Assembly: GCA_903870955.1 (NCBI GenBank)
Contig: CAIQEX010000501.1
Span: forward strand, 1 to 11,537
Direction: 5' to 3'
DNA length: 11,537 nucleotides
Origin: an uncultured beta proteobacterium
Lineage (GTDB): Bacteria > Pseudomonadota > Gammaproteobacteria > Burkholderiales > Burkholderiaceae_C
Part shown: positions 1 through 7,563 of the stretch, piece by piece
Layout: each line of letters begins with the position of its first letter
Position numbering within the stretch: the stretch's first letter is position 1
Notes under the pieces: model-generated
Database searches by the model: none
The model's input: only the letters and a program-made list of their open reading frames with translations
What the model was told of the DNA's origin: nothing
Program-made: the position numbers and the translations under genes

Positions 1-3000
1 ATCACCCCAACCAGCTGGTCGAGGTCATAGGGCTTGCCAACATGGTGATTCATGCCAGCAGCACGACATTGGGCGATGTCTGAATCCAGCACATTGGCCG
101 TGACCGCGATGATCGGGAGGTTGACCAGATGCGGTACCTTGCGGATCAGGCGTGTGGCCTCATAACCGTCCATCACCGGCATTTGAATATCCATCAGAAC
201 CACATCAAAACCCGTCTCCATCGGAGCCGCCAACGCGGCATCGACGCCCAGCCTGCCATTGGCAGCCAGGGTAACGACGGCCCCCTCCATGGTCAGCAAC
301 TGCTGGATCACAGTCTGATTGATCGCCACATCGTCCACCGCCAATATCCGTAGCCCTTTGAGTCTCTGCGGCTGCAAAGGCGGGGCTGGTAACGTTGGCA
401 GCGCTGGCAGCGCTGGCAGTGCTGGCAATGCTGCTTGAGGCATGCGGCCTTTGGCGTCTGCCCATGCAGCCTGCAACATGCTGGCGGTGAAGGGCTTGGC
501 CAGGTTCGCATTGACCTGCTCTGCCAAATCGAGCATGCGTTGCTGGCACACCGGATTGGCGTTGTTGCTGAGCAGAATGATGCACGGTTGGGGTTGTTGG
601 GCATCGCGGTACAAAGACCTGATCTGCGGCACCATCTGCGTGCTTTCCAGGTCAGGCAGATTCCAATCCAACAGGAGCAAGGTAAATGCCGTGCCGCCCG
701 GAGCAAGACCGCTCTGAATCATCGCCATGGCCGCCATAGCACTGTCAGTCGTGGAGACGCACCACTGCAATTGACTGGCCATTTCGCTGATCAGATCCAG
801 CGAAGTCCGGCTGTCATCCACAAGCAGCACCGCCTGTGAAGGCGACGGCGGGCTCAAAACAGGTTGAAGTACGGGATTTTCGTCAGGCATTGCGAGATCC
901 AGCGCAAAGGTAAAACTGCTGCCCACGCCGAGTGTGCTTTCCAGCGCGATGCTTCCCCCCATCAGCTCAACCAACCGCTGACTGATGGGCAGCCCCAGCC
1001 CGACACCCCCAAATGCGCGCGTCGTCGTCGACTCCACCTGCGTAAAGCTCTGAAAAACGCGCTGCCTGTGTTCGGGGGCTACGCCTATACCGGTATCCTG
1101 AATACAAAAGGTCAAGCGGCTGAAATCACTCTCAGGGTTTTGCAAGCCGATGCGGCAGATCACTTCGCCAGACAGGGTGAACTTGATCGCATTTCCCAGC
1201 AGGTTGCCCAGTACCTGCTGTAACCGCTGCTTGTCGCCAAACAAAAAGGCCGGCAAACGGGGATCCAAGTCGAATAACACCTCGATTTCCTTGGTTCCCA
1301 CGCTACCCAAAACCATGTCCGAGAGCGGTTGCAGGACTTCCTCCAACCGAAACGGCTTGGGAACCAGCAAAACAATTCCTGAGTTCAACTGTGCATATTC
1401 CAGCACCTGGTCAATCAGAACCACCATCATGTGTGAAGCCCGTCTGGCACTGTCAATATAGTTGCGCTGAATGCTACTCACATCGCTGCTGGACAGCAGT
1501 TTGAGAATGCCAAGTACCGCATTCATGGGGGTGCGCATTTCATGGCTCATATTGGTCATGAACTGGGTCTTCGCGAGTACCGCTTCTTCAGCCTTATCTC
1601 GCGCATCCTTCATGATCTCGGCCAGAAGGGTGGCATCGGTAACATCCATGTTGGTGCCGAATATGTATTCCACCCGTCCGTCCGCGTCCATGCGAGGGCT
1701 TCCTAGCGCCTTGATGTAGCGCACCGCGCCATCGGGTCGGATGATGCGAAATACGTGATCAAACGGCAGACCGGTGTTGATGGTGTGCTGGAACGCCTCG
1801 CGCGCAGCCTCAGCATCCTCTGGGTGCAAGTGTTCAGACCACAAGTCATAGATTTTGCGGGCAGCATGGGTCTTGCCGTCGACACCAAACAGGCGGTATT
1901 GCTGCTGGTCCCAGCTCTGTTCACCCGTTACCGTGTTTAAGGACCATATGCCGATACCGGCACTCTCCGTGGCCAGACGTACCCGCTCCAGAGCTTCGAC
2001 CAATTGGAGTTGCTTAGCTTTTCGCTCGGTGTTGTCGCGGTAGTTCAGCACCGTCCATCCGTTAGCAATCGGATAGGCTCGCAACTCGATATGGCGGCCA
2101 TCGAACTGGCGTCGCTCCAGAATCAAACTCTCTCTCGCTGCCATGGCGTTCTGCAAACGTGCCAGCACCGCATCTAAACTCTGTGCGTCCGAGTAGTCAC
2201 CGCGCGCATACTGGTAGCGAATCTGCTCGGCAAAATAGCAGGGCTTCCTGGATAGCAATTCGGGCGGCAGAGCCAGCATTTCTTCGAATTGTGCGTTGTG
2301 AAGACGCAGTATCTGCTGTTCGTCGTATACCGCCACACCATAGGGCGACGCGTCCACGACTTCGGCCAGCAACTGCGTTTGCCTTTCCAACTCCAACTCG
2401 GAAACCTTGCGCGCAGTGATGTCCAGGCGCATGGAAACATATTTTTCCACGCGGCCATCAACACCGAGAAACGGCGCAATCATGCTATCGACCCAATACA
2501 GTTGACCCTGGCTGTTGCGATTGCAAATTTCACCGCGCCAGGGCCGTCCATTGGAGATGTCCGCCCACATGGATAACCAGAACTCAGGCGAGTGCGTGCC
2601 GGAGTTCAGAATTTTGTGGTCTTGCCCGATCAATTGCTCAGCGCTGTAGCCGCCAATGGCACAGAAGGCCGCATTGACATCCATGATCCGACCAGAGCGG
2701 TCGGCGACCGAAACAATGGCATGCGTATTCATGGTTTGAAGCAAAGCCCTTGATTCACGCAGGCTCGCCTCCAGCGCGCGCTCGGTCCGCTTCAATTCCG
2801 TAATGTCGGTGCAGATTTCGATGAATCCGACCAGCTTGCCGCGTTTGTCGTAATGTGGCCTGAAGTCGACATCGACGAAATAGTGGCTGCCATCCTTGTG
2901 CCGGTTGCAGACGATGGCCCTGCAGGGTTGGCACCCACCAAGGCTGGTCTTGAGGGTTGCCAAAACTTTTGCGTCCGTCTGGCCACTGTCCAGTATTTCG

Positions 3001-3356
3001 TTCGGCCTGCGGCCGATGACTTCCTCCAGCGTGTAGCCACTCATCTGCGTGAAGCCGGCGTTTAACCAGTCAATGCGCCCGTCGATATCCAGCAGCAAGA
3101 CGGCCGTACTGGAAAGTTGAACCGCCTCTGACAGGATTTGTACCTCGCGGCCGTGCACCGCGCGGCTGCGCCAGAAAATGAAGGGGCCGACCAGAAGCGC
3201 CAGACTGAACGCGTCCAGCAACTCGACCTGCAGCGCACTCCCGCTTGGCGCCAGGTAGTCCAAAAAAAGCATGACGGCAAACTCGCCCAGCACCACCATT
3301 CCCAGAATTTCCAGGAAGAGGCGATTGCGTTGGAGCAGCCTTTTGATGTCAGTCAT
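1..3356 (-). CDS. Membrane hybrid sensor histidine kinase, four PAS domains and two receivers (3' end cut by window edge)
   Basis: The frame is open from ATG 3356 to the window edge: 1118 residues seen, no stop, no frameshift in my translation. Two hydrophobic helices (about 13-33 and 46-62) with a short loop anchor it in the inner membrane. Four PAS-type sensor domains follow at about 74-186, 199-315, 326-445 (PAS_7-like) and 455-573 (PAS_3-like). Next are HisKA with His605 in SHEMRTP, a HATPase with N box near 716-727 (GNLLGNAIKF) and glycine boxes QDTGIG and GVGLGL, then receiver 1 (Asp897 in LLDWNLPD, Lys954) and receiver 2 (Asp1056 in LMDIQMPVMDG). By family knowledge it autophosphorylates on His605 and passes phosphate to its receivers. 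No HPt domain is seen, but one could lie beyond the edge. It is the third gene in line after two sugar genes, 75 bases downstream of the second. Base composition seems lower in GC than its neighbours. The signal sensed is unknown. Confidence 0.95.
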   Translation of the reverse strand, partial: MTDIKRLLQRNRLFLEILGMVVLGEFAVMLFLDYLAPSGSALQVELLDAFSLALLVGPFIFWRSRAVHGREVQILSEAVQLSSTAVLLLDIDGRIDWLNAGFTQMSGYTLEEVIGRRPNEILDSGQTDAKVLATLKTSLGGCQPCRAIVCNRHKDGSHYFVDVDFRPHYDKRGKLVGFIEICTDITELKRTERALEASLRESRALLQTMNTHAIVSVADRSGRIMDVNAAFCAIGGYSAEQLIGQDHKILNSGTHSPEFWLSMWADISNGRPWRGEICNRNSQGQLYWVDSMIAPFLGVDGRVEKYVSMRLDITARKVSELELERQTQLLAEVVDASPYGVAVYDEQQILRLHNAQFEEMLALPPELLSRKPCYFAEQIRYQYARGDYSDAQSLDAVLARLQNAMAARESLILERRQFDGRHIELRAYPIANGWTVLNYRDNTERKAKQLQLVEALERVRLATESAGIGIWSLNTVTGEQSWDQQQYRLFGVDGKTHAARKIYDLWSEHLHPEDAEAAREAFQHTINTGLPFDHVFRIIRPDGAVRYIKALGSPRMDADGRVEYIFGTNMDVTDATLLAEIMKDARDKAEEAVLAKTQFMTNMSHEMRTPMNAVLGILKLLSSSDVSSIQRNYIDSARRASHMMVVLIDQVLEYAQLNSGIVLLVPKPFRLEEVLQPLSDMVLGSVGTKEIEVLFDLDPRLPAFLFGDKQRLQQVLGNLLGNAIKFTLSGEVICRIGLQNPESDFSRLTFCIQDTGIGVAPEHRQRVFQSFTQVESTTTRAFGGVGLGLPISQRLVELMGGSIALESTLGVGSSFTFALDLAMPDENPVLQPVLSPPSPSQAVLLVDDSRTSLDLISEMASQLQWCVSTTDSAMAAMAMIQSGLAPGGTAFTLLLLDWNLPDLESTQMVPQIRSLYRDAQQPQPCIILLSNNANPVCQQRMLDLAEQVNANLAKPFTASMLQAAWADAKGRMPQAALPALPALPALPTLPAPPLQPQRLKGLRILAVDDVAINQTVIQQLLTMEGAVVTLAANGRLGVDAALAAPMETGFDVVLMDIQMPVMDGYEATRLIRKVPHLVNLPIIAVTANVLDSDIAQCRAAGMNHHVGKPYDLDQLVGV
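394..429 (-). repeat. Nine-base tandem repeat encoding an Ala-Leu-Pro linker between the two receivers
   Basis: Four consecutive 9-base units (plus-strand GTTGGCAGC, GCTGGCAGC, GCTGGCAGT, GCTGGCAAT) stay in frame in the hybrid kinase. They encode a run of Ala-Leu-Pro with one Thr-Leu-Pro, at about residues 976-990, continuing into a Pro-rich stretch. The run sits exactly between receiver 1 and receiver 2, so it probably acts as a stiff, extended spacer. A repeat of this kind can change copy number by slippage without breaking the frame. Confidence 0.85.
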
Positions 3357-3365
3357 GCCGCCTTA

Positions 3366-3372
3366 CCTTCCT
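3366..3372 (-). promoter_or_regulatory. Ribosome binding site of the large hybrid kinase
   Basis: On the minus strand the bases read AGGAAGG, ending 9 bases before ATG 3356. It is the best Shine-Dalgarno match near any start in the window and supports that start, which also leaves the two membrane helices complete. Confidence 0.7.
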
Positions 3373-3431
3373 GGTGTGATCGAACAATGGGGCCCTCATG
3401 AATGGTGACTGGCCGTCTGCCGCTTGTCGGG

Positions 3432-4904
3432 TCATCGGCTGCGCCACGCATGGGCATAGAGAATTTTGACACGCCCGGACAGGGTGGATTGCACCGCCAT
3501 GAAGGCATCTGCGGCGGCATAGGACTCACTGTCGAGCTGGCCACCCTTTTCGGTCCAGGCCGGTGCATGAATGAGGCCAATGGCGGTACGGCTGAAAAGC
3601 TCCTGCCAGTCCCGTCCCAGGGCATACCATTCCGGTTCCTGGCGGGGACGCAAACCAAACCAGCTGCGTCGGCCCTGCGCGATATCCAGCAATGCACCGT
3701 AGTGGGCCATCCAACGGTCCAGCGGGCGCGTGCTATGCGGCAGGCGCACGCTGACTTGCGTCAGGCGATCCTGTTCGCGCACACGCACGCGCGACTGCAC
3801 CACTTCGACCTGGCGCCAAAGCCCACGGCCGTTGCTGAGCCATTGCAACAACAGTGCGGGCAGCAAAAGCGGGCCCAGCACCAGCGCCACCAGCAGCGCC
3901 ACGGCCCGCGAAAACCACGGTGTTGTGGTGCGTGGGGCGCTGCGCAAAGTGGCCATCATGGCGTCTTCGGGGCTCAGCACGGTACGCACCGACCACTTCA
4001 GGCTTTGAATGGAGTTGCCCTGCGCCAGGGAATTTTCGAGTGTGATCTGGCCGCCCACATAGGTATTGGCCATGACCAGCGAGTGCCGCACAAGCGCACC
4101 ACGGGCCACATAGACGTCCCGCGCCAGCACCGTGCCCGGTCCCAACTCGGCCCCGGCTTCCACCACACAGGCGGGGCCAATCAGCACCGGGCCGTGAATC
4201 GCGGCGTCAGCATGAATCACGGCATCGGGGCTTGCCGCACCCCAAGGCATGGTTAGCCAGGACGCGGGAATGCACGCTTCCTGCGTGGCGTCCAGTGCGT
4301 GTGCCTGGGCCGACAGCAAATCCGTACCGCTCAGGCATTGCGCATGCTCCGCCTCGGTCGCAATCACGCAACGGGCGGCGTGCATACTGCGCACCCGCAG
4401 GGACAGCGACGCATAGTCCTGGTGCGGGCCCAGCGCGGTTACGGCGGCTGCATCGGCGCTAAACCAGCCGGTCCACGCCACGTCATTTGCCATGTGCAAA
4501 GCCGCTCCATTGGCGTCTACCAGTTCGCGCACGATGCGACTGGCCACCCATTGGTGCGCGTGTCCCAGCACAATGCGCTGGGTCGGATCCAGGGACATGC
4601 CGCGCAGCACTTTGTAGGGAGAAGCAGAATCCTTGGCGTGGTGCCACTGGATTCGGATGCCCCAGGGTGCACCGTCCTGCAGGATGCGGCGCAAAGCTTC
4701 GGGGTGCTCGCTAACCACCACATCGACCTGGCGCAGCCCGGCCAGTGCACAACTGTCCATGACGCGCTCTGCAAAGCTTGAGGATCCCATGGGCAAGAGG
4801 CAGGCCAGGGGCTGGTCTTCGCCCGGCACGTCGGCGGGTCGCCCATGGGTCATGAACAACACCACACGGGCAGGCTTGGGGGTGGAATGAAGGGAATCTT
4901 GCAT
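3432..4904 (-). CDS. Nucleotidyltransferase-like / left-handed beta-helix membrane protein with a sugar-transferase-like C-terminus
   Basis: 490 residues from ATG 4904. An in-frame start at 5006 would read backward through the end of the preceding transferase gene and adds unconserved-looking sequence, so I reject it. Residues about 12-215 resemble the NDP-sugar nucleotidyltransferase fold (PLACLLPMGSSSFAERVMD, then LAGLRQVDVVVSEHPEALR), but the usual GGxGTRL nucleotide loop is absent. Residues about 225-300 are hexapeptide-like turns of a left-handed beta helix (AVIHADAAIHGPVLIGP and following). A hydrophobic helix lies at about 334-357. Residues about 395-486 resemble the second half of bacterial sugar transferases: IAQGRRSWFGLRPRQ recalls their KGDMSLVGPRP segment, and the end recalls their DLKIL tail. 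The Asp-Glu catalytic pair of that family is missing. It follows the initiating transferase after 35 bases, pointing to a role in the same glycan pathway. Catalytic activity is doubtful; a structural, regulatory or modifying role is possible. Confidence 0.85.
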   Translation of the reverse strand: MQDSLHSTPKPARVVLFMTHGRPADVPGEDQPLACLLPMGSSSFAERVMDSCALAGLRQVDVVVSEHPEALRRILQDGAPWGIRIQWHHAKDSASPYKVLRGMSLDPTQRIVLGHAHQWVASRIVRELVDANGAALHMANDVAWTGWFSADAAAVTALGPHQDYASLSLRVRSMHAARCVIATEAEHAQCLSGTDLLSAQAHALDATQEACIPASWLTMPWGAASPDAVIHADAAIHGPVLIGPACVVEAGAELGPGTVLARDVYVARGALVRHSLVMANTYVGGQITLENSLAQGNSIQSLKWSVRTVLSPEDAMMATLRSAPRTTTPWFSRAVALLVALVLGPLLLPALLLQWLSNGRGLWRQVEVVQSRVRVREQDRLTQVSVRLPHSTRPLDRWMAHYGALLDIAQGRRSWFGLRPRQEPEWYALGRDWQELFSRTAIGLIHAPAWTEKGGQLDSESYAAADAFMAVQSTLSGRVKILYAHAWRSR

Positions 4905-4939
4905 GGGTGGTTTCGTGCTGAGAAAAGTACAAGCCGGCG

Positions 4940-5638
4940 TCAATAGGCGCCGCGGCCAAAAAGAACGGCAGGGATGGTTTTGAATAGAAGCTTGATATCG
5001 GTCCAAACCGACCGCTGATGGATGTAGTCAAGGTCCATTTCCACCTGCTGATCAAAGGGAATTTCGGAGCGACCGTTGACCTGCCAGAAACAGGTCAAGC
5101 CTGGCACCACACGCAGGCGCTCACGGTCACGCAGGCTGTACTGGGCGACTTCCGATGGCATTGGCGGACGTGGCCCGACCAGGGTCATCTGGCCGACGAG
5201 CACGCACCACAGCTGCGGCAACTCGTCGATGCTGAAACGGCGGATAAAGCGCCCGGTGGGGGTGATGCGCGGGTCACGCTTCATTTTGAAGGTGATGCCA
5301 TTGGCACCGTGCTGGTTCATGGCCGCAATTTTGGCGCGCACGGCGTCCGAATCCACACACATCGAGCGGAATTTGGGAAATGCGAACTCGCGCCCGCGGC
5401 GTCCCACGCGCTTTTGCCAATACAACACCGGGCCGCCGTCATACAAGCGGATGCACAGCGCCACCAGCAAAAAAAGCGGTGCCAACAAAACCAGGGCGGG
5501 CAGCACCAAGGCGATGTCCATGCCACGTTTAAGCACATTCAAGGTGCCCACTTTGATGCGCCACAGGAGACGTTTTTTGGCCGCCTGAAACTGGCTGGCG
5601 CGCTGGCTGGGAATCTGAGGCAGTTCGGGTGTTTTCAT
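4940..5638 (-). CDS. Undecaprenyl-phosphate sugar phosphotransferase (PglC-like monotopic phosphoglycosyl transferase)
   Basis: 232 residues from ATG 5638; the frame extends upstream, but that part lies in the divergent regulatory region. The family transfers a sugar-1-phosphate from a UDP-sugar to undecaprenyl phosphate, the first step of building a lipid-linked repeat unit at the cytoplasmic face of the inner membrane. Seen here: a membrane-insertion helix at about 41-65 after KRGMD, then GGPVLYWQKRVG and FPKFRSM (86-93), RDPRITPTGRFIRRFSIDELP with the Asp138-Glu139 catalytic pair, LVGPRPPMP, and PGLTCFWQVNGRSEIPF. It is the short form: it lacks the four N-terminal membrane helices of WcaJ/WbaP proteins. 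No clear ribosome binding site precedes the ATG. It heads a minus-strand group with the beta-helix protein and the large kinase. The sugar it uses cannot be read from sequence. Confidence 0.93.
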   Translation of the reverse strand: MKTPELPQIPSQRASQFQAAKKRLLWRIKVGTLNVLKRGMDIALVLPALVLLAPLFLLVALCIRLYDGGPVLYWQKRVGRRGREFAFPKFRSMCVDSDAVRAKIAAMNQHGANGITFKMKRDPRITPTGRFIRRFSIDELPQLWCVLVGQMTLVGPRPPMPSEVAQYSLRDRERLRVVPGLTCFWQVNGRSEIPFDQQVEMDLDYIHQRSVWTDIKLLFKTIPAVLFGRGAY

Positions 5639-5781
5639 GTTTTTCGTAGCTCGGGATGCGGTTACAGTTAACTCAACATGCCAATTACAGTTCAGTGCCG
5701 TCCCCAACATGTGACCGGATTGTGAATTTCGAAAATACCCCCTCTCCGTCCGTTCCCGCGTCCGCCCACGCCCATGCATCC
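5639..5781. promoter_or_regulatory. Divergent intergenic region between sugar transferase and signalling operon
   Basis: This is the only sizeable gap between divergent genes, so promoters for both the minus-strand sugar group and the plus-strand phosphorelay operon should lie here. I find no convincing -35/-10 pair. The left part (about 5640-5720) is visibly AT-richer than the coding DNA and carries two copies of TTACAGTT plus an AGTTAACT palindrome. The right part (5722-5781) may instead be coding, if the kinase starts at GTG 5722. Confidence 0.5.
5662..5692. repeat. Direct repeat TTACAGTT x2, 23 bases apart (possible operator)
   Basis: TTACAGTT occurs at 5662-5669 and again at 5685-5692, a 23-base period or about two helical turns, so both copies would face the same side of the DNA. 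The first copy runs into the palindrome AGTTAACT (5666-5673). The position between divergent starts suggests a regulator binding site. That function is inferred; I do not recognise the motif. Confidence 0.4.
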
Positions 5782-7563
5782 ATGAAGGTCATGGTTGCCG
5801 ACGATATCGACGCCAGCCGCCAGGAACTGCTGCAGACGGTGCGCAGTCTTGGCCATGAAGCCATCGAGGCGGAGAGCGGAGAGGCGGCCTTGCAATTGAT
5901 CGCGACCCAGCACCCGGATGTGCTGTTGCTGGACTTGCTGATGCCGGGCATGAACGGCTTTGAAGTGGCCCGCGCCATACGCCAGCGTGTCACCGGCCAA
6001 TGGCTTCCCGTGATTGTGTTGTCCGCGTTGCAGGGTGACGAGCACTACGCCCATGCCTTGGCCAGTGGCGCAGCCGATTGCCTGCTCAAACCGGTTAATC
6101 CCGCGATTTTGCAGGCCAAGCTGCGCCAGTACCAGCGCGTGCTAGGCCTGCAGGCCAGTGTGTCGCTGATGGCCCAGCGCCAGCATGCGATTCACGAACA
6201 CATTGCCGATGCCATCATCACCACAGACCGAAACGGCCGCGTCAGTGAACTCAATCGCGCCGCACGACGCCTGTTTGGACTGGACGAAGAGCAACTGAAG
6301 GCAGGCGTTTCGATCACGCAGCTGACCGGATCGGACATGGCTTTTCTGCTGGGTCAGACGAACGTGGATATCGATGTACGACAGGGTGTGAAAACACCGT
6401 TTTTCATCTCCCACAATTTCTGGAATATGGGCGACCAGGCGTTTTGCACCATTGCCCTGCATGACTTGAGCGAGTCGCGCCGACTGGAGCGCATGAAAGA
6501 TGAATTTCTGGCCACCGTCAGCCACGAGTTGCGCACCCCGCTGACTTCCATTTTGGGCGCGCTGGGCCTGCTGGCAGCCGGTGCCGGTGGCGCGCTGCCT
6601 GGGCGGGCTTTGGAGCTGGCCCATGTGGCCAAACGCAACGGTGACCGGTTGAGCCGCCTGATTGACGATGTGCTGGACTTGACCAAGCTGGAAGGCAATC
6701 GCATGCCGTTCAATCAGCGACCAAGCGCATTGGCCCCACTGATCCGGGAGGCCATCAACGCCAACGCCGGCTATGCGCAGCGCGGTGAGGTCACCTTGCA
6801 TTTTGAGGATGACGCCATGCCCTGCAAGGCGCAGGTGGACCCTGACCGGTTTCTGCAAATCATGGCCAATCTGCTGTCCAACGCCATCAAGCACACGCCC
6901 AAAGGCCGCGTGGTGCGCGTCGAGCTATTGCAGCGCGATTCCCATCTGCATGTCGACGTGGTGGACCAAGGGCCGGGCATTGATCCGGCATTTCGCAAGA
7001 AGTTATTTGAAAAGTTTACCCAAGCCGATAGCTCGGACCAGCGCGCCATTGGCGGCACCGGGTTGGGCCTGTATATCAGCCGCATGCTGGTGGAAAAAAT
7101 GGGCGGCACGATCCAGGCGGAGTCGGGTCCACAGGGTGGTGCCACCTTTCGGGTCACGCTGCCGCGCCTGTCGCAACCGCAGGAAGCACCCTGGATTCTG
7201 TGCATCGCCCAGGACCACCAATGGCTCGAACGCATGGCGGACTGGCTCTCGGAATTGGGCCATGTGGAGCGGGTCAACAGCCTGGGCGCCGCCGACGCGC
7301 TGGTGCGCCGGCGTGGACCGCCTGCTGCCCTGCTCGCCAACCCGCAGGCACAAGGGCCGGCGGATGCATTCTGCACACGCCTGCTGCAGATGCAGCAAGC
7401 CGAGCGCATTCTGTTGCTGAGTGACGCATTGGACGGCGCCTTTGCCGCACGCCATGGCATTAGCCTGGTTTCTGCATCCGCCACAACGCGCCATGAAATC
7501 ATTAACCAGGTGCGGGCTGCGCTGTCCGGACCCAGCGGAGACATACCCCATGGACATGTTTGA
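5782..7563 (+). CDS. Soluble hybrid histidine kinase: receiver-PAS-HisKA-HATPase-degenerate receiver
   Basis: 593 residues from ATG 5782. GTG 5722 and ATG 5656 are in-frame alternatives, none has a clear ribosome binding site, and I chose the start that begins right at the receiver's first strand (MKVMVADD). Receiver: about 2-120, Asp7/Asp8, phosphoacceptor Asp51 in LLLDLLMP, Ser81, Lys103. PAS: about 133-232. HisKA: His248 in ATVSHELRTPL. HATPase: about 350-462 with N box ANLLSNAIKH, DQGPGI and GGTGLGLYIS. The last domain, about 470-583, has the length and strand pattern of a receiver but lacks its acidic pair, phosphoacceptor Asp and Lys. No membrane helix, so it is cytosolic and its activity may be set through its own N-terminal receiver. 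Its end overlaps the stand-alone receiver gene. An input receiver at the front suggests it sits in the middle of a signalling chain. Certain as a kinase; the start is uncertain. Confidence 0.93.
   Translation: MKVMVADDIDASRQELLQTVRSLGHEAIEAESGEAALQLIATQHPDVLLLDLLMPGMNGFEVARAIRQRVTGQWLPVIVLSALQGDEHYAHALASGAADCLLKPVNPAILQAKLRQYQRVLGLQASVSLMAQRQHAIHEHIADAIITTDRNGRVSELNRAARRLFGLDEEQLKAGVSITQLTGSDMAFLLGQTNVDIDVRQGVKTPFFISHNFWNMGDQAFCTIALHDLSESRRLERMKDEFLATVSHELRTPLTSILGALGLLAAGAGGALPGRALELAHVAKRNGDRLSRLIDDVLDLTKLEGNRMPFNQRPSALAPLIREAINANAGYAQRGEVTLHFEDDAMPCKAQVDPDRFLQIMANLLSNAIKHTPKGRVVRVELLQRDSHLHVDVVDQGPGIDPAFRKKLFEKFTQADSSDQRAIGGTGLGLYISRMLVEKMGGTIQAESGPQGGATFRVTLPRLSQPQEAPWILCIAQDHQWLERMADWLSELGHVERVNSLGAADALVRRRGPPAALLANPQAQGPADAFCTRLLQMQQAERILLLSDALDGAFAARHGISLVSASATTRHEIINQVRAALSGPSGDIPHGHV
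7537..7540 (+). promoter_or_regulatory. Ribosome binding site of the stand-alone receiver, inside the kinase gene
   Basis: GGAG lies 9 bases before ATG 7550, within the last codons of the kinase. It selects ATG 7550 over the in-frame GTG at 7421 and implies that receiver and kinase are translated in a coupled way. Confidence 0.55.

Noticed and set aside
3357..3431. Terminator or promoter between the beta-helix gene and the large kinase
   Set aside because: Only a short GGGGCCC palindrome is visible, with no stem plus T-run and no paired promoter boxes. I treat the region as an ordinary within-operon spacer.
3402..4256. 284-codon plus-strand frame opposite the beta-helix protein
   Set aside because: Low-complexity His/Gln/Arg composition and no motif. 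It mirrors the codon bias of the real minus-strand gene.
4905..5006. Longer start for the beta-helix protein
   Set aside because: Most of the extra residues (those before about 4940) are an out-of-frame reading of the end of the upstream transferase and resemble no protein family.
5670..5692. Sigma-54 or sigma-70 promoter in the divergent region
   Set aside because: TGGCAT and TGTAAT on the minus strand look promising alone, but no partner box stands at proper spacing (no GC at -12; no -35 match 16-18 bases away).
5639..5779. Longer start for the PglC-like transferase
   Set aside because: The extension crosses the divergent promoter region and the start region of the plus-strand kinase, and adds no membrane helix or motif.
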